Assembly (NCBI GenBank): GCA_030531505.1
Contig: JAUNNH010000017.1
Location: forward strand, 1 to 38,980
Reading direction: 5' to 3'
DNA from: Eubacteriales bacterium
GTDB taxonomy: Bacteria > Bacillota > Clostridia > Oscillospirales > Oscillospiraceae
DNA length: 38,980 bases
Shown: piece by piece, positions 26,834 to 34,422 of the stretch
Layout of the letters: each line of letters opens with the position of its first letter
Numbering within the stretch: position 1 is the first letter of the stretch
Program-made: the position numbers and the translations under genes
Notes under the pieces: model-generated
Seen by the model: only the letters and a program-made list of their open reading frames with translations
The model's database searches: none
Told to the model about the DNA's origin: nothing

Positions 26834-28105
26834 CTAAACGTCATCTGTCATGCGCGTGAGGCGGAAGCTGCGCCGCTCGCAGCTGCGAAAGCTCTCCAGC
26901 TTCAGCCCGTGCTCCCGCCGCAGCCGCTCGCGCAGCCGCTGCAGACGCCGCCCCAGCAGAGACGGCGCCTCCGTCGATTCCAGCGCCTGTGCGAGCTCGC
27001 TGGCCGTCCCCTCCCAGCCGCCGCAGGCATCCGTCAGCTCCTCGAGCTCCCGGCAGAGCGCCGCGTCCTCATCGGCCGGGTCGTCCTCGCCGCGGTCGAG
27101 CAGGGCCCAGCGCTTCGTCGCCGCGTCAAAGCGCAGGTGCAGCTGCTGATCCGGCGCGTCGCGCCCCATGACGGTGAGCGTCGCCTCCGCCGCCCCGCGG
27201 CGGCGCTGCAGCACCAGGCTCCCGTCCGCCGCGCCGGCGATGCCGGTGGTGCCCGAGAGCATGTCCATCGGGTCGTCCGCCGCCATCTTGCGCGTGTGGT
27301 GCACGAGCAGGACCGTGATGCCGTGCCGGTCCGCCAGGCGCTTGAGCGCGCTCATCGTCGCGTAGTCCCCCGCGTAGCTGTACTTCTCCGCGCCCGGCTG
27401 CCGGATCATCTGCAGCGTGTCGATGATCACGAGGCCGGTGTTCCCGTGCGCGGAGAGGAAGTTCTCGATCTGCTCCTCGAAGCCGGAGCCGAGCAGCTCC
27501 GCCTCGGTCGCGAGATACACCTCCCCCGGCTCCCCGTCCGTGACGGCCAGCAGGCGCTGCTGCAGCCGCACGAGCGTGTCCTCGAGCGAGATATACAGCA
27601 CGGCGCAGCGGCTGCTGCGCATGTCCCAGACGCGCTCGCCCCGGCTGACGCGCTCGGCCAGATAGAGCACCAGCCAGCTCTTGCCCGCCTTGCTGGGCCC
27701 CGACAGGATGTACAGCCCCGGGCCCAGCAGCTGTTCGACGCGCCAGTGCCGCCTCGGCAGCTTCATCGCCAGCAGCTCCCCGGCGCTCACGGCCTCGAGA
27801 TCCGTGACCTTGATATGCAGCATGCGCTGGACGTGGCGGATCGCCTCGCTCTCCGTCATGTTCGGCCAGCGCGCGAGCGCGTAGTCGACGGTGTCGCCCC
27901 CGGCGCCGCAGCGGCAGCAGCGCCAGTGCCGCCGGGCGTACAAGCCCTCGCCGACGAGCTGATTGTCCAGCACGACCGTCCCGCCGCAGCCCGGGCGCGG
28001 GCAGGCCGTCCGCTGATCCCGGGGCGCCTGCCCCTCCGCCCGGATGTAGGCGTCCAGCTTCTCCCGCAGTTCTTCTCTCCGTTCTTCGATCTTCTCCTGT
28101 GTCAT
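26834..28105 (-). CDS. Zn-ribbon plus RecA/AAA_25-type ATPase (RepA / primase-helicase-like)
   Basis: 423 aa. A basic coiled N-terminus is followed by a CHC2-primase-like zinc ribbon: Cys35 and Cys40 (TACPRPGCGGT), Cys63/64 and Cys66 (RCCRCGAGGD). The ATPase core has Walker A LSGPSKAGKSW (about 135-144), YISLEDTLVRLQQRL, Walker B GLVIIDTLQMI (224-234) and LVHHTRKMAADDPMDMLSGT, typical of RepA-like hexameric helicases of plasmids, phages and integrative elements. The C-terminus (about 345-423) looks like a winged-helix region. ATG 28105 follows AAGGAGAA. The stop is at the inner edge of a further AAACGTCATCTGTCAT copy (26836-26851). A role in replication of its own element is likely from the family; autonomy is unproven. 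Confidence 0.8.
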   Translation of the reverse strand: MTQEKIEERREELREKLDAYIRAEGQAPRDQRTACPRPGCGGTVVLDNQLVGEGLYARRHWRCCRCGAGGDTVDYALARWPNMTESEAIRHVQRMLHIKVTDLEAVSAGELLAMKLPRRHWRVEQLLGPGLYILSGPSKAGKSWLVLYLAERVSRGERVWDMRSSRCAVLYISLEDTLVRLQQRLLAVTDGEPGEVYLATEAELLGSGFEEQIENFLSAHGNTGLVIIDTLQMIRQPGAEKYSYAGDYATMSALKRLADRHGITVLLVHHTRKMAADDPMDMLSGTTGIAGAADGSLVLQRRRGAAEATLTVMGRDAPDQQLHLRFDAATKRWALLDRGEDDPADEDAALCRELEELTDACGGWEGTASELAQALESTEAPSLLGRRLQRLRERLRREHGLKLESFRSCERRSFRLTRMTDDV

Positions 28106-28153
28106 GGTTCTCCTTCCCAATAAATTTTAACTTGACTATGGTCCTGGTGATCG

Positions 28154-28178
28154 ACCCGGATGGGCCACACATCCGGGT
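28154..28178 (-). promoter_or_regulatory. Inverted repeat in the ATPase gene leader
   Basis: 9-bp stem ACCCGGATG/CATCCGGGT with a 7-nt loop between the promoter and the ATG. No T run follows, so it is more likely an operator or leader structure than a terminator. Confidence 0.5.
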
Positions 28179-28185
28179 TAATTTT

Positions 28186-28214
28186 AATATAACTTACAGA
28201 ACAGCCTGTGTCAA
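28186..28214 (-). promoter_or_regulatory. Promoter of the ATPase gene
   Basis: Minus strand TTGACA (28209-28214), 17-nt spacer, TATATT (28186-28191). A GTCAT-type double repeat (28233-28248) lies just upstream of the -35. Confidence 0.8.
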
Positions 28215-28269
28215 GTGTTTTTTTGGTGGTCGATGACATATGACAAATAAGCGAAAAGGACCGTCATGG

Positions 28270-28297
28270 AAAAAAGCCCGGAATTCCGGGCTTTTTT
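28270..28297. terminator. Perfect 28-bp palindrome, bidirectional terminator in the right TIR
   Basis: Six A, then GCCCGGAATTCCGGGC, then six T: symmetric, so it can act on both strands. It is probably also the terminator used by the GH13 gene on the minus strand. Confidence 0.75.
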
Positions 28298-28354
28298 GCG
28301 GTTTATGACAGATGACGTTTATTTTATTTTTATTTATCCGGATTTCGTTTTACC

Positions 28355-29944
28355 TTACCGGAAGCTCCGCACCCAGTTGAGGAGCGAGCCGCGGTGGGTG
28401 TTCACGAGCACCGTGCGGCGCATCTCCTCCGTGACGGGGCCGTTGCGCGCCATCTTCGCGAGGATCGCGCCCTGCAGCTCCTCGACGCTCATCTCCTCGA
28501 AGGGCTTGTCCACCAGCGGCAGCTCCCGCGCCGGCGCCGGCTCCGGCGCCGCCTGCGGCGGCAGCGCGGCGGCCAGGGCGTCGAGATCGACCGGGACGCC
28601 GTCCCCCGCCGCGCCCGCCGGGAGCCAGATCTCCCCGCCGCAGGGCGGGAGCTCAAAGCGCAGCCGCCCGTCCCGGGCGTCCAGGCGCTGCCCGCTCAGC
28701 GCGCCGACGTAAGCGCCCGCGGCCTCGAGCTCGAGCGCGGCCGGGCTCTCGTCGTTGTTCACGGCGACGAGCACGCGCTCGCCGGAAATCTCCCGCGCGA
28801 AGGCGTACTGCCGGTTGCGCAGCAGCAGCTGGCGGTAGCTCCCCCGGCGCAGGGCCGGGCAGTCCCGCCGGATGCGGCCGAGCGCCGCAATCAGGCGCGA
28901 GCAGGCGTTCTCGCCCCTCTCCTCGAGGCGCAGCGCCGGGCGGATCGCGTCGTCGGAGCCGCCGCGGTGCTTCTCCCCCTCGATGCCCCACTCCGAGCCG
29001 TAGTAGATGCTGGGCAGGCCGGGCAGGGTGTAGAGCAGGATGTGCAGCGGGACGAAGTGCCGCTTGTTGCGAAGCCGCGTGTAGATGCGCTCCACGTCGT
29101 GGTTGTCGGCGAAGCTGTAGAGCTTAAAGTGCTCGAAGCTGCCGCCCGCCATGCGCAGGCTCCGGTCGACGGTGTGGGCGATCTCGAAGTAGTTGTGCTC
29201 GTTGTGGCCGGACCAGAGCGCCTTGTGCAGGGCGTAGTCGGTCACGCTGTGCAGGGTCTGGCCGTTGACCCAGCGGCCGTACTCGCCGTGGATCACCTCG
29301 CCCATCAGCCAGAATTCCGGCTTCACGGTGTCCGCGAGGGCGCGCAGCGCGCGCATGAAATCGAAGTCCAGCACGTCCGCCGCGTCGAGCCGCAGCCCGT
29401 CGATATCGAACTCCCGCACCCAGAAGCGCACGGTCTCCAGCAGATAGTCCCGCACGGCTGAGTTTCGCAGGTTGAGCTTCGCGAGCAGGTCGTAGCCGCC
29501 CCAGGTGTCGTAGGAGAAGCCGTCGTGATAGCTGTTGTCGCCCCAAAAGTTCACGCTGCAGTACCAGTCGCGGTAGCTCGATCCCTCGCGCTTTTCGCGG
29601 ATGTCCCGGAAGGCGAAGAAGTCGCGCCCGGTGTGGTTGAAGACCGCGTCGAGCACCACGCGGATCCCGGCTGCGTGGCAGGCGGCCACGAAGTCCCGCA
29701 GGTCCTCGTTCGTGCCGAGGCGGCTGTCGAGCCGGCGGTAGTCGGTCGTCTCGTAGCCGTGGCCCACCGATTCGAAGAGCGGGCCGATGTAGAGCGCGCT
29801 GCAGCCGAGCGCGCGGATGTGCCCGATCCAGGGCCACAGCTCCCGCAGGCGGTGCACCGGCTCGCCGTAGGGGTTCTCCTTCGGGGCGCCGAGCAGCCCG
29901 AGGGGGTAGATATGATAAAAGATCGCGTCGTCGTACCAGGCCAT
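28355..29944 (-). CDS. GH13 alpha-amylase family glycosidase with extra C-terminal tail
   Basis: 529 aa, no signal peptide, so cytoplasmic. The GH13 barrel conserved regions are visible: DAVFNHTG (I), GLRLDAADVL with the nucleophile Asp (II), LMGEVIHGEYG with the acid Glu (III), and FADNHDVERI with the transition-state Asp (IV). It starts AWYDDAIFYHIYPLGLLGAP, as in intracellular maltogenic/cyclodextrinase-type enzymes. After a beta-sandwich-like domain there is a Pro/Ala linker (PPQAAPEPAPARELP) and a tail of about 50 residues (EEMSVEELQGAILAKMARNG, then a segment ending LNWVRSFR) that I do not recognise. Start ATG 29944 follows GGGAGA. The frame is open further upstream only because the hairpin array happens to lack stops. 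Confidence 0.88.
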   Translation of the reverse strand: MAWYDDAIFYHIYPLGLLGAPKENPYGEPVHRLRELWPWIGHIRALGCSALYIGPLFESVGHGYETTDYRRLDSRLGTNEDLRDFVAACHAAGIRVVLDAVFNHTGRDFFAFRDIREKREGSSYRDWYCSVNFWGDNSYHDGFSYDTWGGYDLLAKLNLRNSAVRDYLLETVRFWVREFDIDGLRLDAADVLDFDFMRALRALADTVKPEFWLMGEVIHGEYGRWVNGQTLHSVTDYALHKALWSGHNEHNYFEIAHTVDRSLRMAGGSFEHFKLYSFADNHDVERIYTRLRNKRHFVPLHILLYTLPGLPSIYYGSEWGIEGEKHRGGSDDAIRPALRLEERGENACSRLIAALGRIRRDCPALRRGSYRQLLLRNRQYAFAREISGERVLVAVNNDESPAALELEAAGAYVGALSGQRLDARDGRLRFELPPCGGEIWLPAGAAGDGVPVDLDALAAALPPQAAPEPAPARELPLVDKPFEEMSVEELQGAILAKMARNGPVTEEMRRTVLVNTHRGSLLNWVRSFR

Positions 29945-29971
29945 ATGTGTCTCCCGTGATAATGACCATCG

Positions 29972-30149
29972 GATGGCGAAATCAATCGAGGTTTCGATTG
30001 ATTTCGCTGCCAAACGACAGGTTTGGCAGCGAATGATTCATAGAATCATTCGCCCAATGCTCATTGCAATGAGTATATGGCAAAACAGCCAAGCTGTTTT
30101 GCTGCGCCGTAAAGCGGCGCGGCGAAAAGCTTTTTGGCTTTTCGCCATC
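29972..30149 (-). repeat. Array of seven tandem hairpins in the GH13 leader
   Basis: Back-to-back palindromes, each with a different stem: 29976-30007 (14 bp, loop GGTT), 30008-30028 (8 bp), 30029-30053 (10 bp), 30054-30080 (centre CTCATTGCAATGAG), 30080-30102 (10 bp), 30104-30120 (6 bp), 30121-30146 (10 bp). An outer inverted repeat GATGGCGAAA (29972-29981) with TTTCGCCATC (30140-30149) encloses the set. Almost every base is in a stem. It lies in the transcribed 5' leader predicted from the promoter at 30178-30206. I saw no second copy in this window. Confidence 0.9.
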
Positions 30150-30177
30150 TTATAATCATTATGCATGGAATGGGGGT

Positions 30178-30206
30178 ATTATACGCGCTTTGCGCGCAAA
30201 AGGCAA
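30178..30206 (-). promoter_or_regulatory. Promoter upstream of the hairpin array and GH13 gene
   Basis: Minus strand TTGCCT (30201-30206), 17-nt spacer, TATAAT (30178-30183). The spacer contains the self-complementary GCGCGCAAAGCGCG. The predicted leader is about 225 nt. Confidence 0.7.
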
Positions 30207-30236
30207 GCGCCGGTCAGACTTCGGGACCGGGCCGGA

Positions 30237-30271
30237 TAAAAAGAAAAACCGGGCGGCACCTGCCGCCCGGT
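30237..30271 (-). terminator. Terminator of the STAS-kinase gene
   Basis: 10-bp stem ACCGGGCGGC/GCCGCCCGGT with ACCT loop (30248-30271), followed on the minus strand by TTTTTCTTTTT. Confidence 0.9.
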
Positions 30272-30294
30272 ATACGCGCCTTGTCTGCGCTTCC

Positions 30295-31506
30295 TCAGCC
30301 CTCCGCCGCGATCCCGCTCCCCGCTTCGCCGCGCTCGAAGAGCAGCGTGTCGTTCCTCTCCAGCAGCTCCAGCAGCTCCGAGGTCCAGAGCGCGATCTCC
30401 GCCCGGCCGCTCTCGCTCTCCAGCCCGCGGCGGCGGATACTGCTGCGGATCATGCGGGTGTAGCCGAGTATGCGCGCCTTCTCCTCCACCGCGCGGAGCC
30501 TCGCCGGATCGTCGGTCCCCAGATAGCCCGCCAGCGCCTTGCGCCAGAAGGCCTCTCCCGTCTCATGCTCAAAGCCCTGGAAGCGCCGGATCTTCTCGTG
30601 ATCCCACTCCGAGAAGCCGACGAAGGCGTTGTATATGGACGCCAGCTCAAAGATCGGATGGCCCACCGAGAGGGTCTCCATATCGATCAGCAGCACCTCG
30701 TCGTCCTGCAGCTCGAGGTTTTTGGTATGGTAGTCCCCGTGGAGCATGTGGTCGTCGCAGGGGACCGCCTCCACCAGCGCGCAGAGCTTCTCCCCCGCCG
30801 CCGCCGGCAGATAGTCCCGCATGAAGCGCGCCCATCCGACGGCCCGCTGCTTCATGTCCGGGAGCTTCCCGGCCGGCACGCGGGTCCCGTGGATCTTCCG
30901 GAGCATGGTCACGAACTCCCGCACGCACCAGTCCAGCTTCTCCGGCTCGGCGGCCAGGATCTCGGAAAGGGAGCGGGCGTTGAGCAGCTCGAACACGCTG
31001 CCGTAGCTCTCGCCCACCCGGACCACGTCGTAGGAGATCGCCGTCGGGATGCCGAGGATCAGCGCGAGCTTGGCGACCTCGCGCTCATGCTGGATCTCCG
31101 AGAGCGCGTCGGCGTTGTTGTAGACCTTGACCACGTTGTCCCGGTCGATGCGGTAGATCGTGCCGTTCGAGCCGTGCCCGATCACCTCGCAGCCCTCGAT
31201 CGACACGACGCGGCAGGCCCTTTTGACCGTCATCATCTCGGTGAAGCCGGTCATGTCGAGGATCCCGTAGACCTCGTCGCTCACGCCCTCAAGCGTCAGC
31301 GCACCATGGCGCTTCCTCACGCGCAGCAGGACGCGCAGCCCGGCACTGGAAATATATTCCAGTCCCGAGGCGTCGATCACGACGGGCAGCCCCTCCTTCC
31401 CCGTCAGGCGGGTGAGGATATCGCTCTCGACGGCGGAGGCGTTTGTCGAATCGATCCGCCCGTCGAGGCGGATCCGGGCGCAAGGCGTTTCGTTCTGCTG
31501 TGTCAT
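30295..31506 (-). CDS. STAS domain fused to an aminoglycoside-phosphotransferase-like kinase (TIGR02172-like)
   Basis: 403 aa. Residues 1-105 are a STAS/anti-anti-sigma domain: LDGRIDSTNASAVESDI and IDASGLEYISSAGLRVLLRV (SSAG, with the phosphorylatable-serine position kept). From about 115 the protein is a kinase-like fold: VIGHGSNGTIYRIDRDNVVK (nucleotide loop and Lys), LHGDYHTKNLELQDDEVLLI (catalytic HGD..N) and the metal Asp in LIDMETLSVGHPIFELA. The C-terminal region of the kinase part resembles the TIGR02172 family of putative phosphotransferases. Such a fusion may link a small-molecule or protein kinase to a partner-switching pathway; its substrate is unknown. GGAAGGGA precedes ATG 31506; upstream in-frame extension has no ribosome site. 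Monocistronic. Confidence 0.85.
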   Translation of the reverse strand: MTQQNETPCARIRLDGRIDSTNASAVESDILTRLTGKEGLPVVIDASGLEYISSAGLRVLLRVRKRHGALTLEGVSDEVYGILDMTGFTEMMTVKRACRVVSIEGCEVIGHGSNGTIYRIDRDNVVKVYNNADALSEIQHEREVAKLALILGIPTAISYDVVRVGESYGSVFELLNARSLSEILAAEPEKLDWCVREFVTMLRKIHGTRVPAGKLPDMKQRAVGWARFMRDYLPAAAGEKLCALVEAVPCDDHMLHGDYHTKNLELQDDEVLLIDMETLSVGHPIFELASIYNAFVGFSEWDHEKIRRFQGFEHETGEAFWRKALAGYLGTDDPARLRAVEEKARILGYTRMIRSSIRRRGLESESGRAEIALWTSELLELLERNDTLLFERGEAGSGIAAEG

Positions 31507-31537
31507 CGGTGTTCGTCCCTTCCTGCATATCGGGAGC

Positions 31538-31566
31538 AGTATACCATGATCCGGCCCCTTTTTCAA
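31538..31566 (-). promoter_or_regulatory. Promoter of the STAS-kinase gene
   Basis: Minus strand TTGAAA (31561-31566), 17-nt spacer, TATACT (31538-31543). Confidence 0.8.
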
Positions 31567-31614
31567 GCGCTCTCTGCCTGACAGCCCCAGCTCCGGCATA
31601 GCCTGATGGCTAGG

Positions 31615-31642
31615 AAAAGGGCTGCGGCATACACCGCAGCCC
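31615..31642 (-). terminator. Terminator of the flavoenzyme operon
   Basis: 9-bp stem GGGCTGCGG/CCGCAGCCC (31619-31642), then TTTTCC on the minus strand, just past the reductase stop. Confidence 0.75.
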
Positions 31643-31658
31643 CTTGTGTCGGGAGTGC

Positions 31659-32849
31659 TTACATGATGGGGATCTTGATCTTCAGATCGCTCAGCGGCCA
31701 GGAGGAGCAGGCGTGGAACCAGCCCATCTCCTTGTCCATGCGCCGGCGGCCGTCGCCGATCGGGGAGACGAAGATCTCGCCCTCCAGCAGATGGCTGCGG
31801 CAGAAGCCGCACTCGCCGTTGCGGCAGTGGGTGTCGATGGCGATGCCCGCGCGCTCGAGCGCCACCGCCACCGGCTCGGCGGCCGCGGCCTCGATCACAT
31901 CCTCGCGGATGCCGCGCACGACGGTGATCTTGAAGGTCTTGGTCTCGGTGCCCTTCGGGTAGCCGGGGAGCGTGGAGACGTCGGCCGGGTTATTGACCAC
32001 GTCGTGCCGGAAGCGCCGGTCGGACACGCCCATCTCGTCCAGCGCCTTCTTCACGAAGCGGTACATCGGCAGCGGGCCGCAGAAGAGATAGGTGCAGTCG
32101 GGCGTGGAATACTTCTCGATGATCTCGCGGGTGATGAAGCCCTTCTCGCCATCCCAGTCCGGCTCGTCGGAGAGGACGTGCACGACCTTGACGTCCGGGC
32201 AGGCGGCCTCGATCGCGGCGAGCTCGTCCTTCAGCACGATGTCGTTGGCCTTGACCGAGCCGTAGAGGATCGTGAGCTTGCAGCCCTTCATCTTGCCGTA
32301 AGCGATCTCCTTGGCCATGGAGTGGAAGGGCGTGATGCCCGAGCCGCCCGCCAGGGCCACGAGCTCCTTCGAGTCGCGCAGCGGCTCCCAGTAGAAGAAG
32401 CCGAAGGGCAGCGCGCCCTCGAGCGTATCGCCCACCTTCACGTTCTCGAACAGATAGTCCGGCACGAGGTAGGGGACGTTGCGGCGCACGGTGATCTCAA
32501 AGAAGGGGTGCTCGCCCCGGGCCTCGAAGGGCGCGGAGGAGATGGTGTAGGGGCGGGAGAGCACGCTCTCGCCGATCTTCAGGCGGAAGTTCGCATACTG
32601 CCCGCTCTGGAACACCGGGATATGCCCGTCCGCCGACTCGAAGCGGAACACGCGGGAGCTCGGCGAGGCCTCGCGGATATCCACGACCTTGAAGAGCATG
32701 TGCTCCGGGTGCAGCTTGTCGGCCAGCTCCCGGATCGGGTCGCGGGGATCGGGGATCGGAGAGCCCTTGGCGAAATTCTCTTCTCTCAGCCTGGTGACAC
32801 GGGAGGCTCCGCCGATGTCCTGCAGAAAGCCCTTGACTTTAATACTCAT
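31659..32849 (-). CDS. NAD(P)H:ferredoxin-type reductase with C-terminal 2Fe-2S domain
   Basis: 396 aa. After about 45 unique N-terminal residues comes a ferredoxin-NADP reductase module: flavin-binding barrel with SRPYTISSAPFEARG, nucleotide domain with LVALAGGSGITPFHSMAKEI and YLFCGPLPMYRFVKKAL. The last 90 residues are a plant-type ferredoxin: THCRNGECGFCRSHLLEGE supplies three Cys of the Cx4Cx2C set and WFHACSSWP the fourth. Such proteins pass electrons from NAD(P)H via FAD and 2Fe-2S to a partner oxidoreductase. The gene begins 4 nt after the CrtI-like gene, which makes that flavoenzyme its likely electron acceptor. Phenol/benzoate-type oxygenase reductases share this architecture, but no oxygenase is nearby and the host looks anaerobic. 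Confidence 0.9.
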   Translation of the reverse strand: MSIKVKGFLQDIGGASRVTRLREENFAKGSPIPDPRDPIRELADKLHPEHMLFKVVDIREASPSSRVFRFESADGHIPVFQSGQYANFRLKIGESVLSRPYTISSAPFEARGEHPFFEITVRRNVPYLVPDYLFENVKVGDTLEGALPFGFFYWEPLRDSKELVALAGGSGITPFHSMAKEIAYGKMKGCKLTILYGSVKANDIVLKDELAAIEAACPDVKVVHVLSDEPDWDGEKGFITREIIEKYSTPDCTYLFCGPLPMYRFVKKALDEMGVSDRRFRHDVVNNPADVSTLPGYPKGTETKTFKITVVRGIREDVIEAAAAEPVAVALERAGIAIDTHCRNGECGFCRSHLLEGEIFVSPIGDGRRRMDKEMGWFHACSSWPLSDLKIKIPIM

Positions 32850-32853
32850 TTTC

Positions 32854-34401
32854 TCACAGCCTCCCTTTCTTCTCCATGTCTTCCTTCACGCCCTTGGCGG
32901 CCGCGCGGCCGTTGGTGATCTGCGGGCCCATGCCGTCGCCGGACATGCCGTGCGCCCCGGCAAACTCCAGGCCCTCGATGAAGTGATCCTTCTCCTTCAT
33001 CTGCAGACGCGCCACCGCGTGGTCCTCCATGGAGTGGAGGTAGCCGTAGATGTTGCCCTTCCAGGCGCCGACGTAGTGCGAGACCGTCATGGGCGTGGTG
33101 ACCTCGATCTCGGTGATGCGGGGCCGGAAATCGACCTTGGTGATCTTGATGCACTCCTCGATCATCTCGGAGGCGAGGCGCCGCTTGAGATCGAAGTAGT
33201 CCTCCTCCTTCACGCTCTCAAAGGGCTTGGAGGGCACCAGCGCCGTGATGGAGAGCTGGGTGATCCCCTCGGGCAGGGTGGGGTTGGCGTGATTGAGGCA
33301 GATGGTGGTGATGTAGTTATAGGGCTCGGTGATGTTGGCGTAGTTCTCCCAGATCTCGTTGGTATCCATCGTGGTGCCGGAGAAGGTGGAGTAATCGGTG
33401 ATGCCGTTCTCCTCCGGCGTGCCCTCGATGACCATGATGACGGACACGGGCACGACGGAGAGCTTGCGGTTGTTGATCATCCGGATCGCGCCTTCGGGTA
33501 CCTCGCTCAGCGGCTCGATCATCTGGCTGTAGACCCGGTTGGGATAGGGGCCGGAGATGACGTAGTCGCAGTGGATCTCGTCCCCGCGCGCGGTGCGCAC
33601 ACCGTAGACCTTGCCGTCCTTCACCAGGATCTTCTCGACCTCCTGGTTGAACTCGTACTGCGCGCCGTTTTCCTCGCACTTGGCCTGCAGCTTCATGCTC
33701 ATCTCATGGCTGAAGCCGCGGCAGACGTAGGAGCCGGTGAAGTAGTCGGCCATCAGGAAGGCGTAGATCGTGAAGGGCAGGTCGTCCATGCGGTTGCCGA
33801 CGTAGATCCAGTAGGGCGTCAGCATCTCGACCGCCTTCTTCGGCAGATGGAAGGTGTCGATGACCTCGGTCGCGGTATAGCCCACCGTCTTGACGAAGTC
33901 GGGGTGCTTGAGCAGCATCTGCAGCTTGCTCATCTGGTGGGTGGAGAGGTAGTTCATGCTGTCGTACACGCGGCGGCAGAGCAGCATCAGCTCGTGCACC
34001 TTCTCATAGGTGCCGGGGCAGACCTCGTCGATCTCCTTGGCGACGGTGGTGTAGCTGTCGTCGTAGTCCGGGTGCAGCACCTTGTCGATGCCGGAGTTCG
34101 GCAGGACGACGCGGTAGCACTCGGGCACGGGCAGCCAGTCGATATCGACGCCCATGTCCTCGAAGAACTGGCCGACCTTCAGGCGCTTGCCCGGCTGGCC
34201 GATGGACATCATCTCATGCAGCGTCGCCTCGATCTCGCGGCCGTTGCGCACGAAATCGGTCGCAAGGCCGCCGGGCATGTTGTGCTTCTCGAGGATCAGG
34301 ATGTCCTTGATGCCCCAGGCCTGCAGCTGCAGGCAGGCCGACATGCCGGCGAGCGCGCCGCCGATGATGACCACATCGTAATGGTCTTTATAGAAATTCA
34401 T
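32854..34401 (-). CDS. CrtI / retinol-saturase-like FAD-dependent oxidoreductase
   Basis: 515 aa. N-terminal FAD site YDVVIIGGALAGMSACLQLQ, LEKHNMPGGLATDF; C-terminal flavin/closing motif EFAGAHGMSGDGMGPQITNG, typical of the phytoene desaturase/retinol saturase/amine oxidase group. The middle part (YWIYVGNRMDDLPFTIYAFL, YVCRGFSHEMSMKLQAKCEE) resembles the substrate domain of CrtI-like proteins. Members either introduce or saturate double bonds in lipophilic chains. Carotenoid genes are absent here; the neighbours are a 2Fe-2S reductase and a PUFA-isomerase-like gene, so saturation of a conjugated acyl chain is the more attractive role (inference). GAAAGGA precedes ATG 34401. Repeat B lies between it and the isomerase gene. 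Confidence 0.82.
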   Translation of the reverse strand: MNFYKDHYDVVIIGGALAGMSACLQLQAWGIKDILILEKHNMPGGLATDFVRNGREIEATLHEMMSIGQPGKRLKVGQFFEDMGVDIDWLPVPECYRVVLPNSGIDKVLHPDYDDSYTTVAKEIDEVCPGTYEKVHELMLLCRRVYDSMNYLSTHQMSKLQMLLKHPDFVKTVGYTATEVIDTFHLPKKAVEMLTPYWIYVGNRMDDLPFTIYAFLMADYFTGSYVCRGFSHEMSMKLQAKCEENGAQYEFNQEVEKILVKDGKVYGVRTARGDEIHCDYVISGPYPNRVYSQMIEPLSEVPEGAIRMINNRKLSVVPVSVIMVIEGTPEENGITDYSTFSGTTMDTNEIWENYANITEPYNYITTICLNHANPTLPEGITQLSITALVPSKPFESVKEEDYFDLKRRLASEMIEECIKITKVDFRPRITEIEVTTPMTVSHYVGAWKGNIYGYLHSMEDHAVARLQMKEKDHFIEGLEFAGAHGMSGDGMGPQITNGRAAAKGVKEDMEKKGRL

Positions 34402-34422
34402 GTGATCGTCCTTTCATGAATA

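Larger units (their letters stand above)
26762..28320. mobile_element. TIR-bounded element carrying only a Zn-ribbon/AAA ATPase
   Basis: The ends 26762-26826 and 28258-28320 are imperfect inverted repeats of about 60 bp. From outside inward both read AAACGTCAT(T/C)TGTCAT, a short variable part, AAAAAGCCCGG, a loop, GCTTTTT and CATGACG. The outermost 16 nt match at 15 positions. The unit holds one gene, read on the minus strand. No transposase or integrase, and no clear target duplication outside the ends (CCAATC on the left, ATTTTA on the right). It may be a non-autonomous element, an integrated replicon remnant, or a domesticated locus. Confidence 0.6.

Noticed and set aside
29945-30013. N-terminal extension of the GH13 enzyme into the hairpin array (MAAKSIETSIDFAIRW)
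   Set aside because: The frame is open only by chance; the ribosome site GGGAGA points to ATG 29944, and the extension is encoded by palindromic DNA.
29972-30149. CRISPR array
   Set aside because: The hairpins all have different stem sequences and there are no repeated units with spacers of constant length.
32854-34401. Carotenoid biosynthesis (phytoene desaturase)
   Set aside because: No phytoene synthase or other isoprenoid gene nearby; family resemblance alone does not support it in this context.
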